This document shows positions 1 to 8,834 of a stretch of DNA of 64,000 nucleotides, piece by piece. Source of the stretch: SG-bin7 sp964498095 (GTDB lineage Bacteria; Bdellovibrionota; Bdellovibrionia; Bdellovibrionales; SG-bin7); NCBI GenBank assembly GCA_964498095.1, contig CAZCFY010000017.1:15323-79322 (forward strand), in the 5' to 3' direction. The translations under genes were made by a program, and so were the position numbers. The notes under the pieces were generated by a model that had not been told where the DNA came from, made no database searches, and worked only from the letters and a program-made list of their open reading frames with translations. Numbering within the stretch: position 1 is the stretch's first letter; each line of letters begins with the position of its first letter.

Positions 1-477
1 AAGATGCTGGCCCTTAAAAGTAATGGGGTTAGAGCGCATGAGTTCTTGGAGTTTAGCAAATGCAATAAGTGAACCGGTAAAGGTCAGTGCCCCGATCGCG
101 CTACCCAAAGAAAGTTCAGTGGCAATTACGGCATTCATTTGTTCCGCTTCGTGAGAAAGGAATGTTCCCACGGAAATCAACACGGCCGATAGTCCCACAA
201 AACTATGTAACAGCGCTACGAGTTGGGGCATGTTCTTCATTTGAATTCGCAACGCTAAGACGGTCCCGATAACAGCACCCACGGCCAGTCCGGCCCAAAT
301 CCAATTATAAGTTTTCACCTCGGGATGAATTAGCGTCATGCCAACGGCAAGTAACATCCCGATCATCGCCGAATTATTTCCAAATATAGCGGTTTTCGGC
401 GAACTTAAACCCTTCAGGCCAAAGATAAAAAATATCGTTGCTATTAAATATACGGATGCAAAAACGTCAGCGCTCAT
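1..477 (-). CDS. pntB: NAD(P) transhydrogenase subunit beta, N-terminal part (runs off the left edge)
   Basis: The first 159 codons of PntB lie in the window; the rest is beyond base 1. PntB is the membrane and NADP(H)-binding half of the proton-translocating transhydrogenase, which moves hydride between NADH and NADP+ at the inner membrane. What is visible is hydrophobic, with at least four membrane segments. It includes the family-typical stretch GLSSPKTAIFGN near the start, followed by segments that match the PntB membrane domain. The ATG at 477 overlaps the pntA2 stop by one base (TAATG), which implies translational coupling. The NADP-binding C-terminal domain cannot be assessed here. Confidence 0.93.
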   Translation of the reverse strand, partial: MSADVFASVYLIATIFFIFGLKGLSSPKTAIFGNNSAMIGMLLAVGMTLIHPEVKTYNWIWAGLAVGAVIGTVLALRIQMKNMPQLVALLHSFVGLSAVLISVGTFLSHEAEQMNAVIATELSLGSAIGALTFTGSLIAFAKLQELMRSNPITFKGQHL

Positions 478-758
478 TATTTCTTCTTTTTAAACATGGA
501 TAACATTCTTTGCGTTACCACGAAACCACCAAAAATATTAATTGCCGCAAGAGCCACGGCCAAAAAGCCAAGTACGGGAATCAATCCATCATTCGTATAA
601 CCCGCAACGAAAATTCCCCCAACAACGACGATCGCGCTGATCGCATTGGTCACCGCCATTAAAGGCGTGTGGAGAGCCGGAGTAACACCCCAAATTACAT
701 GGTAACCCACAAAACAAGACAATACGAATACATAAATTCCAACCAGCGTCGGTGACAT
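477..758 (-). CDS. pntA2: NAD(P) transhydrogenase subunit alpha part 2 (membrane segment)
   Basis: This 93-residue, very hydrophobic protein has three predicted membrane helices and ends in a lysine cluster. It corresponds to the C-terminal membrane part of E. coli PntA, which many alpha- and deltaproteobacteria encode as a separate small subunit. The FVGYHVIWGVTPALHTPLM region and the following NAISAI stretch are typical of the family. It sits exactly between pntA1 and pntB: its ATG overlaps the end of pntA1 and its stop overlaps the pntB start. The three-gene transhydrogenase is therefore expressed from one transcript. Confidence 0.93.
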   Translation of the reverse strand: MSPTLVGIYVFVLSCFVGYHVIWGVTPALHTPLMAVTNAISAIVVVGGIFVAGYTNDGLIPVLGFLAVALAAINIFGGFVVTQRMLSMFKKKK

Positions 759-1861
759 TAGGCTCTTAACTCCCCGTTATGCGTAAGACAAGCTCCCGCA
801 AGCAAGTCATCTTTGAAATCCACTTTTAAATCTTTGCCCATTATGGCTAAAAAATTATAAAGATTATTACCGAAAAACAAACTCGCGTCCGCCGGCAATA
901 GACTGGGAAAGTTTAAAGTACCAACGACCTTTACGCCGTTGTCAGAGGCAACAACTTTTCCCGCCTGCGTGATTTCACAATTTCCGCCGGTGGCCGCCGC
1001 TAAATCAATGACTACCGAGCCCCGGCGCATACCCGCGACCGCTTCTTTCGAGATAAGAACTGGCGCTTTGCGGCCCGGAATTGCCGCCGTACTCACGATG
1101 ATATCAGCGGTTTTTAATTTTTCCGTCAGCAAACGCTGCTGCTCACGCTTTCCTTCTTCGGAAAGTTCTTTAGCATAGCCACCCGAACCTGTACCCGATT
1201 CCGCCATTTTTAATTCGATGAATTTTGCACCTAACGACTCTATTTGTTCTTTTACTTCCGGCCGCACATCGTAGGCCTCGACATTGGCCCCCAAACGTTT
1301 TGCCGTAGCAATCGCTTGTAATCCAGCGACCCCTGCGCCAAGCACAATTAGGCGCGCGGGCTTTGCCATTCCCGCCGAGGTCATCATTAATGGTAAAAAG
1401 CGGCCGTAATGAGCCGCCGCTTCGATAACCGCGCGGTATCCGGCAATGTTAGCTTGTGAAGACAGGACATCCATGGATTGAGCCCGCGAAGTGCGCGGTA
1501 ATTTCTCCATGGCAAAGACGGTTACTTTTCTTTGTTTTAGCAACTCGAGGACATTTTTATTTTCGTGCGCAAAAATCAAACTTAAAAGAACTCCGCCGGA
1601 TTTTAAGCTTTCAGCCTCTTGCAAAGTTGGCGGGTTTATTTTGAAAACAACATCCGAATTTAATACGGCTTGGGCTTCACCGATTTGAGCGCCGGCTTTA
1701 ATATAGTCATCGTCAAAAAATCCAGCGCGTACACCCGCCCCTTTTTCGACCAGGACGGAAAATCCAAGCTTTATAACTTTTTTAACTACGTCAGGAGTCG
1801 CAGAAACGCGATTTTCAAAAAACTGACCATCGCGATTTTCACTTGGAATGCCTAATTGCAT
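758..1861 (-). CDS. pntA1: NAD(P) transhydrogenase subunit alpha part 1 (NAD-binding)
   Basis: This 367-residue soluble subunit binds NAD(H) and passes hydride to the NADP domain of PntB. The AlaDH/PNT N-terminal domain covers about residues 1-135. A Rossmann NAD site follows, with GAGVAG at 175-180 and the acidic residue after the second strand at about D198 (YDVR). The glycine-rich loop near 225-230 (GTGSGGY) is typical of PntA. Full length for the split type. The gene follows the PilZ gene by 3 bases and overlaps pntA2, so all four genes probably form one operon read leftwards. Confidence 0.95.
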   Translation of the reverse strand: MQLGIPSENRDGQFFENRVSATPDVVKKVIKLGFSVLVEKGAGVRAGFFDDDYIKAGAQIGEAQAVLNSDVVFKINPPTLQEAESLKSGGVLLSLIFAHENKNVLELLKQRKVTVFAMEKLPRTSRAQSMDVLSSQANIAGYRAVIEAAAHYGRFLPLMMTSAGMAKPARLIVLGAGVAGLQAIATAKRLGANVEAYDVRPEVKEQIESLGAKFIELKMAESGTGSGGYAKELSEEGKREQQRLLTEKLKTADIIVSTAAIPGRKAPVLISKEAVAGMRRGSVVIDLAAATGGNCEITQAGKVVASDNGVKVVGTLNFPSLLPADASLFFGNNLYNFLAIMGKDLKVDFKDDLLAGACLTHNGELRA

Positions 1862-1864
1862 CCC

Positions 1865-2176
1865 CTACTTGTCGTATTTAATTCCTAATTTGACAACATC
1901 TTTATCAAGTTCTTTACGCCAAACTATCGTTGCACTTGTTGGGTGCATTTTGCCGACCTGAACAATAAATTTGTCACCCTCTTTTAAACGGCGGGTGGTT
2001 GGGATGCACACGGCACAACCAGTACTTGATTCGTTCAAAATTATGCCCACCGAATCGATAGCAAACTCCGACTCACTTTCGGCGAAACATAGAACCGCAT
2101 AATCCCCGATATCGGGAGCGTAACGAATCGCGCGTCTTTGCACATCGCTCGCGCCTTTTACTTTTTTAGCAGCCAT
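1865..2176 (-). CDS. PilZ-domain protein, probable c-di-GMP receptor
   Basis: This 103-residue single-domain protein carries both c-di-GMP signature motifs of the PilZ family: RxxxR at residues 14-18 (RRAIR) and N-x-S-x-x-G at 48-53 (NESSTG). The ATG at 2176 was chosen because a perfect GGAGGT ribosome site (2181-2186, minus strand) lies just upstream; an in-frame TTG at 2188 would sit inside that site. The gene is first in the pnt operon, with only 3 bases before pntA1. Binding is inferred from the motifs. Its role, and whether it affects the transhydrogenase, are not shown by the sequence. Confidence 0.85.
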   Translation of the reverse strand: MAAKKVKGASDVQRRAIRYAPDIGDYAVLCFAESESEFAIDSVGIILNESSTGCAVCIPTTRRLKEGDKFIVQVGKMHPTSATIVWRKELDKDVVKLGIKYDK

Positions 2177-2314
2177 GGCGACCTCCAAAGTTCTATTTTA
2201 ACCCGATTCGCTTTAAGTTGAAAACTTAGACGCCCCTTTAGTCGAGCTGGACGGCGTGTTATAAGGTAGTTGGCTCTTCCAATACCCCCGGATCTGCGTT
2301 AGTTTCCAGCATCA

Positions 2315-2788
2315 ATGAATGAAATTACGATAAAAGCAAAACTCGATGGCGAAATTTTTCCTATTACACTTCAGTGGCACGACAAGGGTTTAAGCAAAAT
2401 TAAACTTGGGACAGAAACTACACTTGCCAAAAAAGTCAGGGTGCCGACAGAAATTGAAAAGCTCGCGGCGGAACTTAAACTGTATTTTAGCGGAAAACTT
2501 AAGAGTTTTTCCTTTAATTGGTTTGATGAATCTTGTTGTTCGGAGTTTCAGAAAAGGGTTTATACGGCGGCGAGAAAAATAGGTTTTGGAAAAACGAAAA
2601 CCTACGCGGAACTGGCCAGAAAAATAGGTCAACCAAAAGCGTCGCGCGCCGTCGGCACGGCCCTCGGGAAAAATCCGTGGCCCCTTATAATCCCGTGTCA
2701 CCGGATTAAAAGTAAGACGTCTTTGGGTGGGTTTTCGGCTCCAGGTGGGATAAAAACGAAACAGTGTCTCTTAACTTTAGAGAGCTGA
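2315..2788 (+). CDS. ogt: Methylated-DNA-[protein]-cysteine S-methyltransferase
   Basis: This 157-residue suicide repair protein removes O6-alkyl groups from guanine onto its own cysteine. The active site IPCHRI is at residues 126-131, with acceptor C128. It is preceded by the DNA-binding helix region GTALGKNPWPL and followed by the GGFSAPGG loop, both typical of the Ogt/MGMT C-terminal domain. The N-terminal ribonuclease-like domain (about 1-75) is weakly conserved, as usual. Length fits Ogt. The two candidate starts (2315 and 2319) are in different frames; only 2315 opens this frame. No adjacent adaptive-response regulator is seen. Confidence 0.92.
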   Translation: MNEITIKAKLDGEIFPITLQWHDKGLSKIKLGTETTLAKKVRVPTEIEKLAAELKLYFSGKLKSFSFNWFDESCCSEFQKRVYTAARKIGFGKTKTYAELARKIGQPKASRAVGTALGKNPWPLIIPCHRIKSKTSLGGFSAPGGIKTKQCLLTLES

Positions 2789-2800
2789 ATTTTTTATAGA

Positions 2801-2829
2801 TTGACGCTATTTTCGCTGCGCGCTATATT
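2801..2829 (+). promoter_or_regulatory. Sigma-70-type promoter for the lipoprotein gene
   Basis: TTGACG (2801-2806) and TATATT (2824-2829) are separated by exactly 17 bases. This is a near-consensus housekeeping promoter, ending 22 bases before the ATG at 2852. Transcription from it would exclude the upstream TTG at 2801, which would otherwise look like an earlier start for the gene. Confidence 0.7.
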
Positions 2830-2851
2830 GACCTTAAATTTGGGGGAAAAA

Positions 2852-3820
2852 ATGAAAACCAAATCTCTTTTCATGATGTTAGCGGCTTTTAGTTTTTTAC
2901 TTTCAGGCTGCCCATCCGGTGGTCCTTCCTATCGCCTCGTATTCGATCACAAAGTCTGCGGAACTGATCAAAAATTAGAAAAATTGGGGCCGGGTGAGGC
3001 GCAAGAGTTTTTCAACTTACTGGCTCCCATTGCTGATTTAGACCGTGCAACTTTACAAGCGCCAAGACCTGACGACGGCAAATTAGAACGCCCCGAAGTG
3101 CAAAAAAAGATCGTTGCTGATTTGCGCGAACGTTGTAACTTTGACGAGCGCGACGCCTTGGGAAAAGAATTTGAAAACCAAACTTTTAAGTTTGGCAAAA
3201 AATTATCCGTAGATAAAAAAGCCGAAGTAAAGTGTCCGTTAAAGATTGACGAAACTATTGTCCCATTAAAAGAATCCCCGGCGTTTGTCGGCAAACCAAC
3301 TACCACTCGCACCGCGAAGGCCACTGCCGCCGTTAGTTGGACCAAACAAGATCCCAACTATAAATATTTTGGCAAGATCTCTAGTATAGAATTAAAAGGC
3401 ACGGCGGAAACATTCTTTTATAAAAAGCTACCCACCGAACAAGCCGATCCTGGTTATCAAAATATGCTGCTTACAGTTGACGAGCAATACACCCTAACAG
3501 CGGGGCTCGAAGGCAATTTTACAGCTTCTGGCCACTATACGACTTGCCGAAAGCTGCAAGAGGATAACGACATCAAGACCAATAAGCCCAATGTACGTTT
3601 TGACGTCGCCGTCACCCGAATTGGTTTAAAGACAGATAAAATTAAGGGTGAAGGAAAGTTTATCGTTGTTTGGAAATTATTTTTCGACGAAAAAACTCAG
3701 TCTTGGGTAAGAGACCGCACTGTGCGTAATGATTTTTATATTAACGACGTGTTGTTATCCACCGAAGATATCGCGACATTAGAAAATAAACGCCGCGAAA
3801 CCATCGGATTTAAACCTTAG
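2852..3820 (+). CDS. Hypothetical lipoprotein
   Basis: A 322-residue protein with a clear lipoprotein signal: positively charged start, hydrophobic core and lipobox LSGC with C20. The rest is hydrophilic, rich in Lys/Asp/Glu, and does not match a family I recognise. The ATG at 2852 is preferred because an A/G-rich GGGGGAAAA site and a strong promoter (2801-2829) lie just upstream. The last bases overlap the stop codon of the convergent DUF3011 gene. The product is probably anchored in the outer or inner membrane facing the periplasm; function is unknown. Confidence 0.8.
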   Translation: MKTKSLFMMLAAFSFLLSGCPSGGPSYRLVFDHKVCGTDQKLEKLGPGEAQEFFNLLAPIADLDRATLQAPRPDDGKLERPEVQKKIVADLRERCNFDERDALGKEFENQTFKFGKKLSVDKKAEVKCPLKIDETIVPLKESPAFVGKPTTTRTAKATAAVSWTKQDPNYKYFGKISSIELKGTAETFFYKKLPTEQADPGYQNMLLTVDEQYTLTAGLEGNFTASGHYTTCRKLQEDNDIKTNKPNVRFDVAVTRIGLKTDKIKGEGKFIVVWKLFFDEKTQSWVRDRTVRNDFYINDVLLSTEDIATLENKRRETIGFKP

Positions 3821-4290
3821 CGCTCGATAGTCACGCGAAAGGTTGCGCGGCAGCCATAGTCAACCCAAACACCGTCGCGGCTAAAGCCCCAGCTGCGGCC
3901 CTGAGTGCAGTTAGCCCGCGAATGCTGCTGCAATAAAAACCCATCAATAAAGTAGCCTCCGAAATTACAAAATTGATACCGGTTATTTTGGCTAGAGCAA
4001 GTTACATCATAAGTCTGGCGGCGTGAGGCATACGTTACGACCTCAAAAACCGCGCGACAGCCGCGGTCAACCCAAATGCCATTTTGCAGAATACCCCAAG
4101 CGTGATTTGGAATACAGGCACGGTCAGAATACTCCTGAACAATAAAGGCGTCCTGTACTTGTTCCCTCACAAGGCACTGGTGATATTGATAGTTAAGGCT
4201 TTCACAAAGAATTCGGTATCGATTCATCAACGGTTGCGCCTCAACATCAAAAGTTAAAGCACTTAAAAAAACCAATAGTAACTTGGACAT
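3817..4290 (-). CDS. Secreted DUF3011-type protein with two repeats
   Basis: This 157-residue protein has a signal peptide (MSKLLLVFLSALTFDVEA) followed by two copies of a cysteine-containing module, at about residues 23-83 and 90-155. Each copy has a leading Cys, a second Cys about 12-13 residues later, an S-x-A-x-C core, WG, then WVDxGCRAxF. That closing pattern is characteristic of DUF3011, a secreted family of unknown function. The cysteines probably form disulfides in the periplasm. The gene converges on the lipoprotein gene and overlaps its stop by four bases. Confidence 0.8.
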   Translation of the reverse strand: MSKLLLVFLSALTFDVEAQPLMNRYRILCESLNYQYHQCLVREQVQDAFIVQEYSDRACIPNHAWGILQNGIWVDRGCRAVFEVVTYASRRQTYDVTCSSQNNRYQFCNFGGYFIDGFLLQQHSRANCTQGRSWGFSRDGVWVDYGCRATFRVTIER

Positions 4291-4469
4291 TAATCCCCCC
4301 TGTAAAGTCTATGATGAAGTAAGCGAAAGACGAAAGTCTAGGAAATATTTTCCGACAGGCATTCTACACGGTCCGGGTTTACGCCAACAAATTGATCTCT
4401 TAACGTAGTTTAGAGAGAATATTTTGAGGAAAGAACGCGAAGCACTAAGCTTTCGAGTTTAAGAAGAAA

Positions 4470-6488
4470 ATGGGAAATTATATAGTTCTCGAGGATGACT
4501 CGCGGATTGAACGGCAAATTAACATGTTCATCAAAGAAATGGACGAAGAAGCCAAAATCCGTTTCTTTCCTTCCAATGAAGTCTTCGATTCCAAATATTG
4601 CTTTGAGAAAAAAGATTCTGAGGAGCCAAAAGAGGGCGAAGAAGGTACCGACGCGGCTAAAGCCAAACCGGCGGAGAAGGCGGCCGACGAAGAACTTTTT
4701 CAACTCTTAAGCTCGGTCGATGTCGTTATTTTTAAATCCCAATGCATTAAGGAAGAAGTCCGTGGCTGGGTTTCAAAAACGCTCAAGGCCTTAAAGGCCA
4801 ATAAGTTTTGTACGGACGCTAAACCCACTCGCTTTATCGTCACCAAGTATGAGGATGACGGTATTGACAAAGATTATTTTGTACATCCGCTCATCGAAGA
4901 CATAATATTTCTACCCCTAGACCGCCTTATCTTTCTGCAAAAACTAGAGATCATTTGTAATCTCCCACGGAAAGTTAAACCCAGCTTTTTATTTCAAATG
5001 CCGGTAGAACAATCCATCGAAATAAGTAAAAAAACTCTCGTCGAACGAATTTCCGACACGGGTTTAGCGATTCGCAACCCTTTTCGATTGGCTACGGGAA
5101 CAATTTCGCATTTGTATCTTAAGTTACCCGGGCAAAAAGATACTTTGAGCATATTTGCCCGGGCCCTTTACTCGGAACCCCATCCCGAAGCGCCGAATCA
5201 ATTCTTAGTTCACCACACTTTTATTGGTTCTGATTCCAAACAACAGCAAGCTATAAAAAAGTTCCTGACGGCGCAGTCGGGTTATAGAGAAATTGATAAT
5301 GATAACCGCGACGCCTATAAATATCGCCCGCCGATAGACCCAAAAAGGGCCGCCCGCGTTGCCGATAAGACAATTGCGATTTTAGATGTTGACGCCGGCA
5401 CTGCGGATACAATTGCCGATATGATTCAATCGGAAATCGATAAAACACGCGTAATCAAAGAGGCGTCACTTTATTTTTTCGCAAAGAAATATATTGAAAA
5501 AGAGCAGTCACTTGGAGTTCCAGGAACACGCGATGATCTATTTGCTCCCGTTGTCGCGTTTAACGTGAATTTGGCGACGCAAAAAATCATGGACGTAATC
5601 ACCAAACCTGGCGCAAAAGATTTGCTCGTCGGCCATAATGCACAGTCCATGTTCAACCGTCCCACGGGATGGCAAACCCCCTTTAATCATGCCGACGCGA
5701 AAGCGTTGCTTGAAGAGGCCTTTACTCTGGCGCGGGCTGGTCAGCGCTTTTCGCAAAATATCGTCGTGCAAGACGCCTCCAGCGTACTTAAAATTCTGCA
5801 AATTACCGTCTCGCAAAATAAAGATAAAGAATCAGCAAAAATCGAATTAGGGCTTCCTGAGGTAAGGAAAAAAGAAGAGGCTAAGAAAATTTCCGCTCTT
5901 GATTTTCTAATTGTTAATCAGGCTCTTGTTCCCGAAAATATCGATGACTGGAAAGGACGCATCCGCGAAGTCTGTATTAAAAATGGCGTAAGCGTTCCCG
6001 AAGAACTTCCCGTACTTATTATCGCCGACGAAAAAAACGGTTCGGGGGCCAAAAAGTACCGCTATCAAAAAATATTCGGGATGATTTATAAGCCGCTAAA
6101 AAGCCGCATGGTATGCTATCAAACATCAACGGGCCTAAACTGGCCTTATACAAAATACAACCATGCAAATATTCCAGCGGTAAAATGCATAATCCCCGCT
6201 CATGTCGCGATCGAATCAAAGTTAGCCTCAATCGGCGAATTTGGCGGTGCCTTCTCTCATGCAAAGGCGTTCTCGCCCGGTACTGTAGTTTACTTGCACG
6301 AATCAATTTTTGTTAATGCGCCTGACGGATACCTCTGCGCGCGTATCTATTTTGCCGAAGCCGACCCCAAGGACAAAAGCCGGTTTCTTTGTTATTTAAA
6401 TTATTTTGGAATCTCGGATCAATTTTTAAAATTTATTCGCAACTGGATACGTAAAGATTTTGCCGGCAAAAAGCAAAACCAGGGGTAA
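4470..6488 (+). CDS. Large protein with two PilZ-like and receiver-like regions
   Basis: A 672-residue soluble protein with no signal peptide. Residues about 184-270 look like a PilZ barrel (VERISDTGLAIRNPF, then alternating strands), and residues about 575-668 look like a second one (LASIGEFGGAF, then GTVVYL). Between them, about 300-545, are two regions with the strand and acidic pattern of response-regulator receivers (AILDVDAGTAD; DFLIVNQAL ... LIIADEK). The N-terminus also resembles a degenerate receiver interrupted by an Ala/Lys/Glu-rich linker (about 50-75). Neither PilZ region keeps the full RxxxR plus D/NxSxxG pair, so c-di-GMP binding is doubtful. The epimerase gene follows by 3 bases. 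Domain calls are by eye. Confidence 0.55.
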   Translation: MGNYIVLEDDSRIERQINMFIKEMDEEAKIRFFPSNEVFDSKYCFEKKDSEEPKEGEEGTDAAKAKPAEKAADEELFQLLSSVDVVIFKSQCIKEEVRGWVSKTLKALKANKFCTDAKPTRFIVTKYEDDGIDKDYFVHPLIEDIIFLPLDRLIFLQKLEIICNLPRKVKPSFLFQMPVEQSIEISKKTLVERISDTGLAIRNPFRLATGTISHLYLKLPGQKDTLSIFARALYSEPHPEAPNQFLVHHTFIGSDSKQQQAIKKFLTAQSGYREIDNDNRDAYKYRPPIDPKRAARVADKTIAILDVDAGTADTIADMIQSEIDKTRVIKEASLYFFAKKYIEKEQSLGVPGTRDDLFAPVVAFNVNLATQKIMDVITKPGAKDLLVGHNAQSMFNRPTGWQTPFNHADAKALLEEAFTLARAGQRFSQNIVVQDASSVLKILQITVSQNKDKESAKIELGLPEVRKKEEAKKISALDFLIVNQALVPENIDDWKGRIREVCIKNGVSVPEELPVLIIADEKNGSGAKKYRYQKIFGMIYKPLKSRMVCYQTSTGLNWPYTKYNHANIPAVKCIIPAHVAIESKLASIGEFGGAFSHAKAFSPGTVVYLHESIFVNAPDGYLCARIYFAEADPKDKSRFLCYLNYFGISDQFLKFIRNWIRKDFAGKKQNQG

Positions 6489-6491
6489 GCC

Positions 6492-7421
6492 ATGAAGGTT
6501 CTCGTCGTTGGAGCTCAAGGCTATTTGGGGGCCCGCATTGCCGATCATCTACGGAAAAATCATGAAGTCATTTGTACCGCCCGAAAAACAATTCCGGGAG
6601 CTTTGGTAGGCAATGTCCTTACGCCAAAGTTACACGAAGAAATAGCCAAGCTTAAGGGCCTCGACGCTTTCGTGTATACGGTTTCATTAAATCACTCGGT
6701 CGGAATGGGCGACTGGGAGTTGGCGCAGGACGTAGGCGTGAAATCAACATTCAGATTTTTAGAGCTGGCACAAAAATGCGGCGCCCAAAAATTTATCTAC
6801 TTCTCTACGCAACAGGTTTACGGTGCTCATGACTCAGGAGTTCCCCTGGCAGAAACCGTAAAACCCTTGCCTACCTCCATTTACGGTTTAACCCACTTTT
6901 TATCGGAAGAAATTGGCAACTTTTTTTCTCGTCAGAAATTAATTAAAGCCGTAAGCTTTAGACTCTCTAACGCCATCGGTGCTCCTCTGGTAAATTCGGC
7001 TCATGTCGATACTTTGGTAGCGCCAGAGATGTGCCGTATGGCAATGCGAGACGGAGTAATAAAACTCCGATCCGACGGTACACCGCAAAGAAATTTTATT
7101 TTAATATCCGACATCTGTGGTGCCGTCGAAAAAGTCCTTGGGCCCACCGAAAGGCCCATTCCAAGCGTTTTAAATCTCGGCTCAACAACAACTCTTACAC
7201 TGGCAGAATTAGCGTGGAAAATTAAAAATCAGGCCGAAGAAAAGAAAAAGCAAAAGATTGAGGTAATTTTAAATAATGGCCAACCGCTTTCCAGTATCGA
7301 GCCCTTCGCAGCCATGAAAAAATATCAGTACCCCATCGACGAACTCACGAAATTAGGAATCTCTCCCAATCCCAACATCGACCTCGGCATCTCCGAACTC
7401 CTCGATTATTACCAAAGGTAA
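6492..7421 (+). CDS. NAD-dependent epimerase/dehydratase (extended SDR) with altered YxxxK
   Basis: A 309-residue extended-SDR protein. The N-terminal Rossmann motif is GAQGYLG (residues 7-13). The family STQQVYG element (105-111) and RLSNAIG segment place it with nucleotide-sugar epimerases/dehydratases. The catalytic YxxxK position reads Y131-G-L-T-H135, so histidine replaces the usual lysine. Activity may be changed or lost. The gene lies 3 bases after the 672-residue gene and probably shares its transcript. A 25-bp perfect inverted repeat covers its stop codon. Substrate unknown. Confidence 0.8.
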   Translation: MKVLVVGAQGYLGARIADHLRKNHEVICTARKTIPGALVGNVLTPKLHEEIAKLKGLDAFVYTVSLNHSVGMGDWELAQDVGVKSTFRFLELAQKCGAQKFIYFSTQQVYGAHDSGVPLAETVKPLPTSIYGLTHFLSEEIGNFFSRQKLIKAVSFRLSNAIGAPLVNSAHVDTLVAPEMCRMAMRDGVIKLRSDGTPQRNFILISDICGAVEKVLGPTERPIPSVLNLGSTTTLTLAELAWKIKNQAEEKKKQKIEVILNNGQPLSSIEPFAAMKKYQYPIDELTKLGISPNPNIDLGISELLDYYQR

Positions 7422-7470
7422 CAGTTCCCTTTCCTCGATGCAACACATCGAGGAAAGGGAACTGTTACCT
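7416..7470. terminator. 25-bp perfect inverted repeat between convergent genes
   Basis: Bases 7416-7440 and 7446-7470 are exact reverse complements, with a 5-base loop (CAACA). The stem includes the stop codon of the epimerase gene (TAA, 7419-7421) and part of the serA stop (TAG, minus strand). No long T-run follows on either strand, so it is not a textbook intrinsic terminator, but it would form a very stable hairpin in either transcript. Confidence 0.6.
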
Positions 7471-8680
7471 AAATTTGGTAGGTGCGGATGCTGGTTTTTA
7501 ATTTGTTGATCTCGTCGGCGACACGATCCGCACTACCGCGGGCAAAATCCATAACCAAATAACCAATGTTAGGATCGGTAGATAAATGTTGGGCTTCAAT
7601 GTTAGCGCCAAGTCTTGAGACTATACCATTGATATCACCAAGAACGCCGGGAACGTTGCGGTGGACATTGATAATACGCTGACATTCCGCCTTTTTGGGC
7701 CCCGGATCAACACTAGGAAAATTTACCGAACCATAGGTTGAACCCAATTTTAAATAGCGAATTAAACTTTCCGCGACCTCAACGCCGATTGCCGCTTGCG
7801 CTTCTAACGTGCTGCCGCCCACATGCGGAGTCATGATTACATTGGGCAAATTCTGTAATTCGGTGGAAAACTCTTGGTTGTTCCCCTCAGGCTCCTCCGG
7901 AAATACATCCACCGCGGCGCCGGCCAGTTGCCCCGACTTAATCGCTGCCACCAAATCTTTAATTATAACAACTGTCCCGCGGCTCGCATTTATGAGGTAG
8001 CTTCCGCGTTTCATTTTTTCGAATTGATCTTTAGTAATCATATTGCGCGTAAGCTCGGTCGCTGGCACATGCAGACTCACGAAGTCAGCGTTTTTCAATA
8101 GCTCATCTAGAGAAGCCATCGGTTTTGAGTTTCCCAAGGGCAGCTTCTTGATGATGTCGTAAAAAATTACATTCATGCCCAGGGCTTCCGCTAAAACAGA
8201 AATCTGACTGCCAATGTGCCCATAGCCAACTATACCTAAAGTCTTCCCGCGGACCTCTACAGAGCCCTTCGCTGATTTTTCCCAAATCCCTTGATGGACT
8301 TGCTTGCTTTGATCACAAAAGCGCCGGGCAAGCGCAATTATTTCGCCGATGACAAGCTCTGCCACACTCCGAGTACTAGAATAGGGCGCATTAAATGCCG
8401 GCACTCCCAGTTTGTTAGCTACGTCTAAATCAATTTGATTTGTTCCAATGCAGAAAGCACCAATAGTAGCAATCGACTTCATATTTTCTATAACTTCGGC
8501 CGTCAGATGTGTCTTAGAACGAATACCGACAGCGACAAACTCACCTTGGGATAAACGTTTTTTTAATTCCGCTTCCCCCCAAGCTTTGCTCTCGTTTTCA
8601 ACGGCAAAACCCGCGGATTTCAACAAATCAGTCGCGGCAGGATGAATATTTTCGAGGAGTAGAATTTTTTTTGGGCCCAT
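7469..8680 (-). CDS. serA: D-3-phosphoglycerate dehydrogenase
   Basis: This enzyme makes 3-phosphohydroxypyruvate, the first step of serine synthesis. The 403-residue product has a D-2-hydroxyacid dehydrogenase fold: NAD site VGYGHIGS, catalytic Arg in INASRGTVV, Glu in DVFPEEP and His in TPHVGGST. A C-terminal ACT domain (about 330-403) suggests serine feedback control, as in E. coli SerA, whose length and layout it matches. The ATG at 8680 is preferred over 8698 because AGGAG lies 6-10 bases upstream of it. It is divergent from the NtrC-like regulator gene. Confidence 0.92.
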   Translation of the reverse strand: MGPKKILLLENIHPAATDLLKSAGFAVENESKAWGEAELKKRLSQGEFVAVGIRSKTHLTAEVIENMKSIATIGAFCIGTNQIDLDVANKLGVPAFNAPYSSTRSVAELVIGEIIALARRFCDQSKQVHQGIWEKSAKGSVEVRGKTLGIVGYGHIGSQISVLAEALGMNVIFYDIIKKLPLGNSKPMASLDELLKNADFVSLHVPATELTRNMITKDQFEKMKRGSYLINASRGTVVIIKDLVAAIKSGQLAGAAVDVFPEEPEGNNQEFSTELQNLPNVIMTPHVGGSTLEAQAAIGVEVAESLIRYLKLGSTYGSVNFPSVDPGPKKAECQRIINVHRNVPGVLGDINGIVSRLGANIEAQHLSTDPNIGYLVMDFARGSADRVADEINKLKTSIRTYQI

Positions 8681-8834
8681 TTTCGCTCCTGCAGCCATAA
8701 TAATTAATAATTGAAATCTGTCATTCCAAAATTTGTCACGTCTACGAAAAGTTTACACCCCGTCTTTAATCAACTCATAAGCTGAGATATTCTTCGCCTA
8801 GTATTCAGGCAATCTTGTGGGAAAGGGTAAAAAA

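Noticed and set aside
2801..2851. A longer lipoprotein reading frame starting with TTG at 2801
   Set aside because: That TTG is the -35 box of a near-perfect promoter, and the signal peptide begins at the ATG at 2852.
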